From Antedon mediterranea (Eukaryota; Echinodermata; Crinoidea; Comatulida; Antedonidae), in NCBI RefSeq assembly GCF_964355755.1, contig NC_092675.1:21714912-21778911 (forward strand): 64,000 bases of DNA, given 5' to 3'. Numbering within the stretch: the stretch's first letter is position 1; each line of letters starts with the position of its first letter. Shown in pieces: positions 59,585 through 64,000 of the stretch. The translations under genes were made by a program, and so were the position numbers. The notes under the pieces are model-generated. The model was not told the DNA's origin. It saw only the letters and a list, made by a program, of their open reading frames with translations, and ran no database searches.

Positions 59585-61000
59585 CTAGATGGTACGCTCG
59601 CTTCGCTCGCGTACCATCTAGGTCGTGCCCCACAGATGGTTCTCGAATACATAGTAATCTCAGCGTTAAAAAAACTGGCGACTTCAAATGTGCATGCAGG
59701 ACAATAATACATGTCGTTTACAGGAACGAATAAATAGACACGGTGATTTATGTACTCAACTAAAATTAGCACCTCGGGAATTACTTCCGAAAAAGGAACT
59801 TGTCATAAAATAAGAAACAAACTGAATTTGTGTTTTGTATGTAACATTAGTAGTGCAAAGACAAACAATTTTTAAATATATTCTTTATCGATTTAGTAAC
59901 GAAATATTAATTGTTTTCATGTTTTACAAATAATATACCACTAAACACAGTAAAACATTGCGATTTAATACTTTGTTGAAACTGTCACCGTCATAGTCGA
60001 TTGAAATAGTACAGTACATGTAACGATACATCACTAATACGACGTTTATATTTTTTTTGTACAGTAGTTACATTATTAATTAATACAAACGTTCAGAAGG
60101 AACTGTCAGTAATAAAGTACACCTCTATTCGGGGCAAATCGTAAATTCGCTTTAATCGTCAATAAATAATTATCTAACTCAACTTAATTAGTAGGCCTAA
60201 TGGTCAATTGTTTCTTAGAGCCAATTCATACTTAAGTTGTTTCCTAACCATCAAAGTTGTTCTGCGTTTAGGGCATGTGATCCTTCGTACTGTAGGCCTG
60301 TCCTCTACTGACTTTACAACGCTACTCATGCCAGTGAGGGGGAGGGTGGTGGTGTGGATGGTGGTTTAACTGCAATAATAAAGTTGATTGTACATAATAG
60401 ACGGTGACTGGAAAGGCTAGCTCATTATGCGTTAAAAAAAAAGATTCCACAGATTGGAAAAAAATGGATCGAATTCCTGTTATGACTGTACTTGTCTTTA
60501 CGACGCCTGAGGGAATAGACACTTGTGGAACAGAGATTGGAATGTTCCATTTATCGCAGATCAAAACATTTGTATAAACGTATATTAAATCTATCAAATA
60601 GTATTTTTAAAAGAAAATCGGCCTGTCTTCAACATTATGATGCTGTACTCGAGCTGTTCAACCGGTTTTCAGCTATTACAAATAATTATCGTAGGAGGAG
60701 ATAGGAAAATGCGAAGCATCCTCGCATTATTGTCTGCGGGTATTTTTCAAGTTGGACATCCATTAGTCAGTGTATACCACAATCGGAAAACACCCCTATT
60801 TGGGGCAAATCGTTGAACCTAAATTCGTTTTAATCGTCAATAACTAATTATCTAACTCAATTTAATTAGTAAACATGGTTACATCAGATGGTTAAAATCA
60901 GTACCGAAAGTACGAACCAACTTTATATACCATCGAGTAAAAATTCTAGAAATAAAGCGCGATTTACCGAATTTTGCCCTTACGTAAATTTATATATAGA
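59585..61000 (-). mobile_element. non-autonomous Helitron, copy 2
   Basis: On the minus strand it starts TCTATATATAAATTTACG (from 61000, preceded by A) and ends CTAG (59588-59585, followed by T). Directly before the end is a hairpin TAGATGGTACGC...GCGTACCATCTA with a CGAGCGAAGCGAG loop. TC start, CTRR end, 3' hairpin and A/T target are Helitron hallmarks. The interior contains a partial internal duplication (60130-60200 versus 60795-60870) and no helicase ORF. Confidence 0.82.
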
Positions 61001-61470
61001 TTAACTAGGGCCTAGGCCTAGTATAGGGCATAGGCTAGGCCTAGTAAAAAATATTATGCCTAGGCCTAGCCTAGGTAGGCCTCTTCTATATTAGACTACT
61101 TATGGTAGGCGGCCCTTGTTATAATAGTACTGGGCCTAGCCTGGACCTAGAAACTAGGGCTGCCTACTAAGTATTAACTGTAGTTATTAAATATTATTAT
61201 AGTAATTATTATTAGGCATACTTTATATTAACAAACTAACAAGTCTAGCTAGGGTCAATCTCCATAAAATGGCCATGACTGTTTAGATTGCATCTCATTA
61301 GTTGTTCTGTATCACGTGTATCTACTGTTTTGTGTGTGTTACTACTGTATGACGTGGGTTATCAGGATATTTCACTTTAAGTTTAGGCCTCCTACCTATC
61401 CATACCATTATTACAGATCTAGCCTAGGCCTAGCTTAGACCTAGTGTCAGACTAACATTTAATAATAATA
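61001..61470. other. cluster of AGGCCTAG words
   Basis: Between 61005 and 61085, and again near 61384-61440, AGGCCTAG and its partial forms recur many times. No coding content. See the finding on GGCCTA indels. Confidence 0.7.
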
Positions 61471-61477
61471 ATTTAAC

Positions 61478-61554
61478 CTTTCTCTCTCAAAATTTGTTAA
61501 AAGATGACTTAAATTTAGGTTATTCAACACATCTTTAATCGATTGGCTACTCAT
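61478..61554 (-). pseudogene. SAM-domain N-terminal exon, copy A
   Basis: The ATG at 61554 gives MSSQSIKDVLNNLNLSHLLT then NFERE before AG|GTTAAA. This aligns with the SAM half-domain at 56966-57208, but one A is missing at the donor, so the exon ends out of phase with the SAM exon at 59268. The upstream flank (to 61680) matches the copy B flank, although the ATG corresponding to 57208 is AAG here. Degenerate, or uses a different downstream exon. Confidence 0.5.
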
Positions 61555-61679
61555 GGTTGGCGCCATGATGATAAAATGTTTGTAAACTTTTCATAGACTC
61601 ATTTCCAGCCGTTGATTTTCTTCCATTTGACCCCTTGTCAAAGGTTAGAATTTAATTGCACCGTATAAAAAAAGGCCGA

Positions 61680-61975
61680 TTTAAAACGAGCCGAACGTAA
61701 TTCAGAAAGAGCCGAATAAAAAAGAGCCGAACGTAATGCCGGATGGTAAATGGGCCGAATAAAAAGAGCCGAATGCTGAAAGAGCCGAACGTAATGGTAA
61801 ATGGGCCGAATAGAAATGCGCCGAATGCTGAAAGAGAGAGCCGAACGTAATGTTAAATGAGCCGAATAGAAATGCGCCGAATGCTAAAAGAGCCGAACGT
61901 AATGGTAAATGGGCCGAATAGAAATGCGCCGAATGCTAAAAGAGCCGAACGTAATGCTAAAAGAGCCGAATAGAA
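61680..61975. repeat. GCCGAA-rich tandem repeat
   Basis: Tandem copies of a 50-55-bp unit made of AGAGCCGAACGTAATG, GTAAATGGGCCGAATAG and AAATGCGCCGAATGCT. The homologous flank of copy B (57240-57275) has a single GGCCGATTTAAAACGAGCCG stretch. The array therefore expanded after the duplication. Confidence 0.88.
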
Positions 61976-62565
61976 TTAACGTTTGCTGCCGGAGGCAGTG
62001 ATGGCGTTCCATACACATGATCGTAACAATAAACTGATTAGTATTAAAGCATCATTTGGTCTACTCGTCTTATTTCTACAATAGTTTACGCAAGGTATCC
62101 TGAAACGTCTTTGTAAGTAACTAAATACTGATTATGATAGGTCTAGTACTTATAATGTATACTGTATAGGTTTAATATAAGATATACATATTTGTTATAG
62201 AGACGTATACTATAATCATACGATAGTTGTTTTAGGCTATATCGCTAGCTCAGGGGGGCGGTCACAGGACTATTTTAAGAGGGTTTTCCCCAGGGCTGTA
62301 GACACTGAGTATTTGAGCAAGTATTGTTAAATGACACCCCTAGATGGCCGCAAATGGTACTCTACCACGTAAAATTCATGATAAATTGCATCTCTAGTTC
62401 GCCGGAAATGTCACTCACTCTATAGTGCGCCAGCAAACAGAGGATTCTAGCCTATATTATTCCGCCGGTAATAAAACATACGCGACTAACAATATATAGG
62501 ATAAAATTTGTGTTCGTTCAATGAGAACGTCACGGGAAAGTCCCCGATGAAGGTACTTTTGGTAC
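61976..62565. other. no gene recognised
   Basis: Unique sequence, somewhat less AT-rich. Nothing identified. Confidence 0.45.
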
Positions 62566-63705
62566 GGTAAGGATTATGAATATACGCAGCGAACATAAAT
62601 AGTCGTATTTCCATTTATGTCTTGTAATAACTAGGGAAAGTAGGCCTAATTGTAATTTTTTTTCTATAATGACTAAACATATTAATCCAGCTCACTGCCT
62701 GGTAATTCAAAGTAATCCTGCTATAAATGATAATACAATAAGAACACATGTAACTAAAATCAATTTCATCACAAGCAACCGACTATTTTTCACCTGTGCG
62801 TGTTATTTAAATTTCGAGATCGGTCAAATATACAAAAATAAATGGATTCTAATACAGGTTGACTAAGTTTAAGGTAGACGGAGCAAGGAAAATGAATACT
62901 TGTTGTAAGAAGGCTATAAAGTAAGGTAAGCATTGAAATAGAAAAATAATTTCAATACAATACAATTGTTATGGTAATTTATTATGGGTAGTACAAATAA
63001 AGATCTCAAATCAAAGTTTAATCTAATAGTTCTCACTTCTGTAGGTTTTTAAACTTTGATCCTTTAGTGCTTTTCTGAATGAGTTTTTTAGTTGCTGGGT
63101 GCTATCAATATTGGATTACTAATATAATTTCATTGAGTTGATTTGAGATGTAGGCCTACTCTGCCACTTTTATTTATATGACCTTTGTATGCCTAATTAC
63201 ATCTCGGTCGACGACCTACTCCGCTCCCCAAGATAGATGGAGCTCTCTTTTTTTTCGGAAATCTAGTTAAGTACAGGGGCCGGATTTATCAAACTTACTT
63301 ATAGCAAAAAATCATGATTTTGCTAAAGTCAGATTTATTAATATATCAAAGAACAAATATTTTCTAAATAATTACACACTGCCTAGCTGGATGATGGGCC
63401 TTAATCTATCAATTGAGTGGTGATTGTTTCGGAAGAGGGATACTTTCCATTGCAATAGCACTTTGCCTTTAGCAAGTGATGAGTTCATGATTGGTTCATC
63501 TCAAACATGTTGTTTCACGTACTTACAATTAAAACTAGAATTATCATCTTTTTGTGATTGTTGATAAAGGATCACAAAACAAAATCAGATAAAATTCTAC
63601 CTTTTTTCTATTTAGCTGGCCATTATGATGTTTCTATTATTTCAATCAATATTTCAATCCAATCCTTTTTGCTTTTGTATGTAACTTCCGGTAACATTAT
63701 TGTAG
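62566..63705. repeat. dispersed repeat, copy C
   Basis: Contiguous match to both halves seen around the HNMT cluster: the left half matches 33863-34260 and the right half 35945-37115, with an internal deletion. It contains TAGGCCTA at 62641 and 63151 where the homologous copies have only TA. Confidence 0.82.
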
Positions 63706-64000
63706 TGAATATATAGAGTTGGTTCCGAGCGTTCTCAGGCGTATATAATCCACTAGACGTACACTGACACTGAATGATTTCTCATACTAAAAGTATACTG
63801 TATTCAACTATATCTTTTATTACTTTTTTACTCAGTATTAATACATCTTTCTACCAGTCTAGACCTTTCTTCTCTATCATCTATACGTCTATCTACTTTG
63901 ATCTCATTTTCTCTTCCCTTTCAATATCTATTACATTCTACTACTGTACTTTTACTGGAAATGCAAATTAGGGGCTTCTGAGGAGGATAACATTTTCCCT
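63706..64000. other. no gene recognised
   Basis: Pyrimidine-rich end of the window. Nothing identifiable. Confidence 0.4.

Overview
The window is animal nuclear DNA: AT-rich, intron-rich, full of minisatellites and decayed transposons. Gene content (a MELK kinase with phase-consistent introns, histamine N-methyltransferase-like genes, a SAM-domain gene) and the scattered octamer TAGGCCTA suggest an invertebrate deuterostome, perhaps an echinoderm. The species cannot be fixed from sequence alone.

Left part (1-13.5 kb): a 58-bp minisatellite, long stretches without recognisable genes, a PIF/Harbinger-type element (5.93-6.77 kb) with a broken Myb/SANT-like ORF, a small hAT-like element (7.33-7.85 kb) and a 76-bp minisatellite (9.56-10.08 kb). 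A 68-bp candidate coding exon at 1.94 kb is phase-compatible with an upstream extension of MELK.

MELK (13.6-26.9 kb, + strand): twelve coding exons give a 653-residue kinase ending in a KA1 domain. Its introns hold a 91-bp minisatellite, two Penelope-like retroelement 3' ends, a MITE with 32-bp perfect inverted repeats, and a run of decayed copies of a splice acceptor plus exon start.

HNMT-like cluster (30.8-42.2 kb, + strand): two intact three-exon genes, a third with an in-frame stop, and two gene fragments, embedded in a dispersed repeat that recurs at 62.6-63.7 kb. A tRNA-like sequence inside an inverted repeat and a single-exon DXD glycosyltransferase gene (minus strand) follow.

Right part (46-64 kb): two non-autonomous Helitrons, a hammerhead-like RNA motif, two non-LTR retrotransposons, and a 2.6-kb hAT-type element that carries two tRNA-Val-like sequences and sits inside the second retrotransposon with a clean 8-bp target duplication. 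Exons of one or two SAM-domain (SAMD3-like) genes on the minus strand are scattered and partly duplicated between these insertions.

The most unusual signal is a 6-bp indel, GGCCTA. At several places two copies of a repeat, or the two arms of one palindrome, differ by TA versus TAGGCCTA. I could not find it in the first 30 kb, and it is frequent after that.
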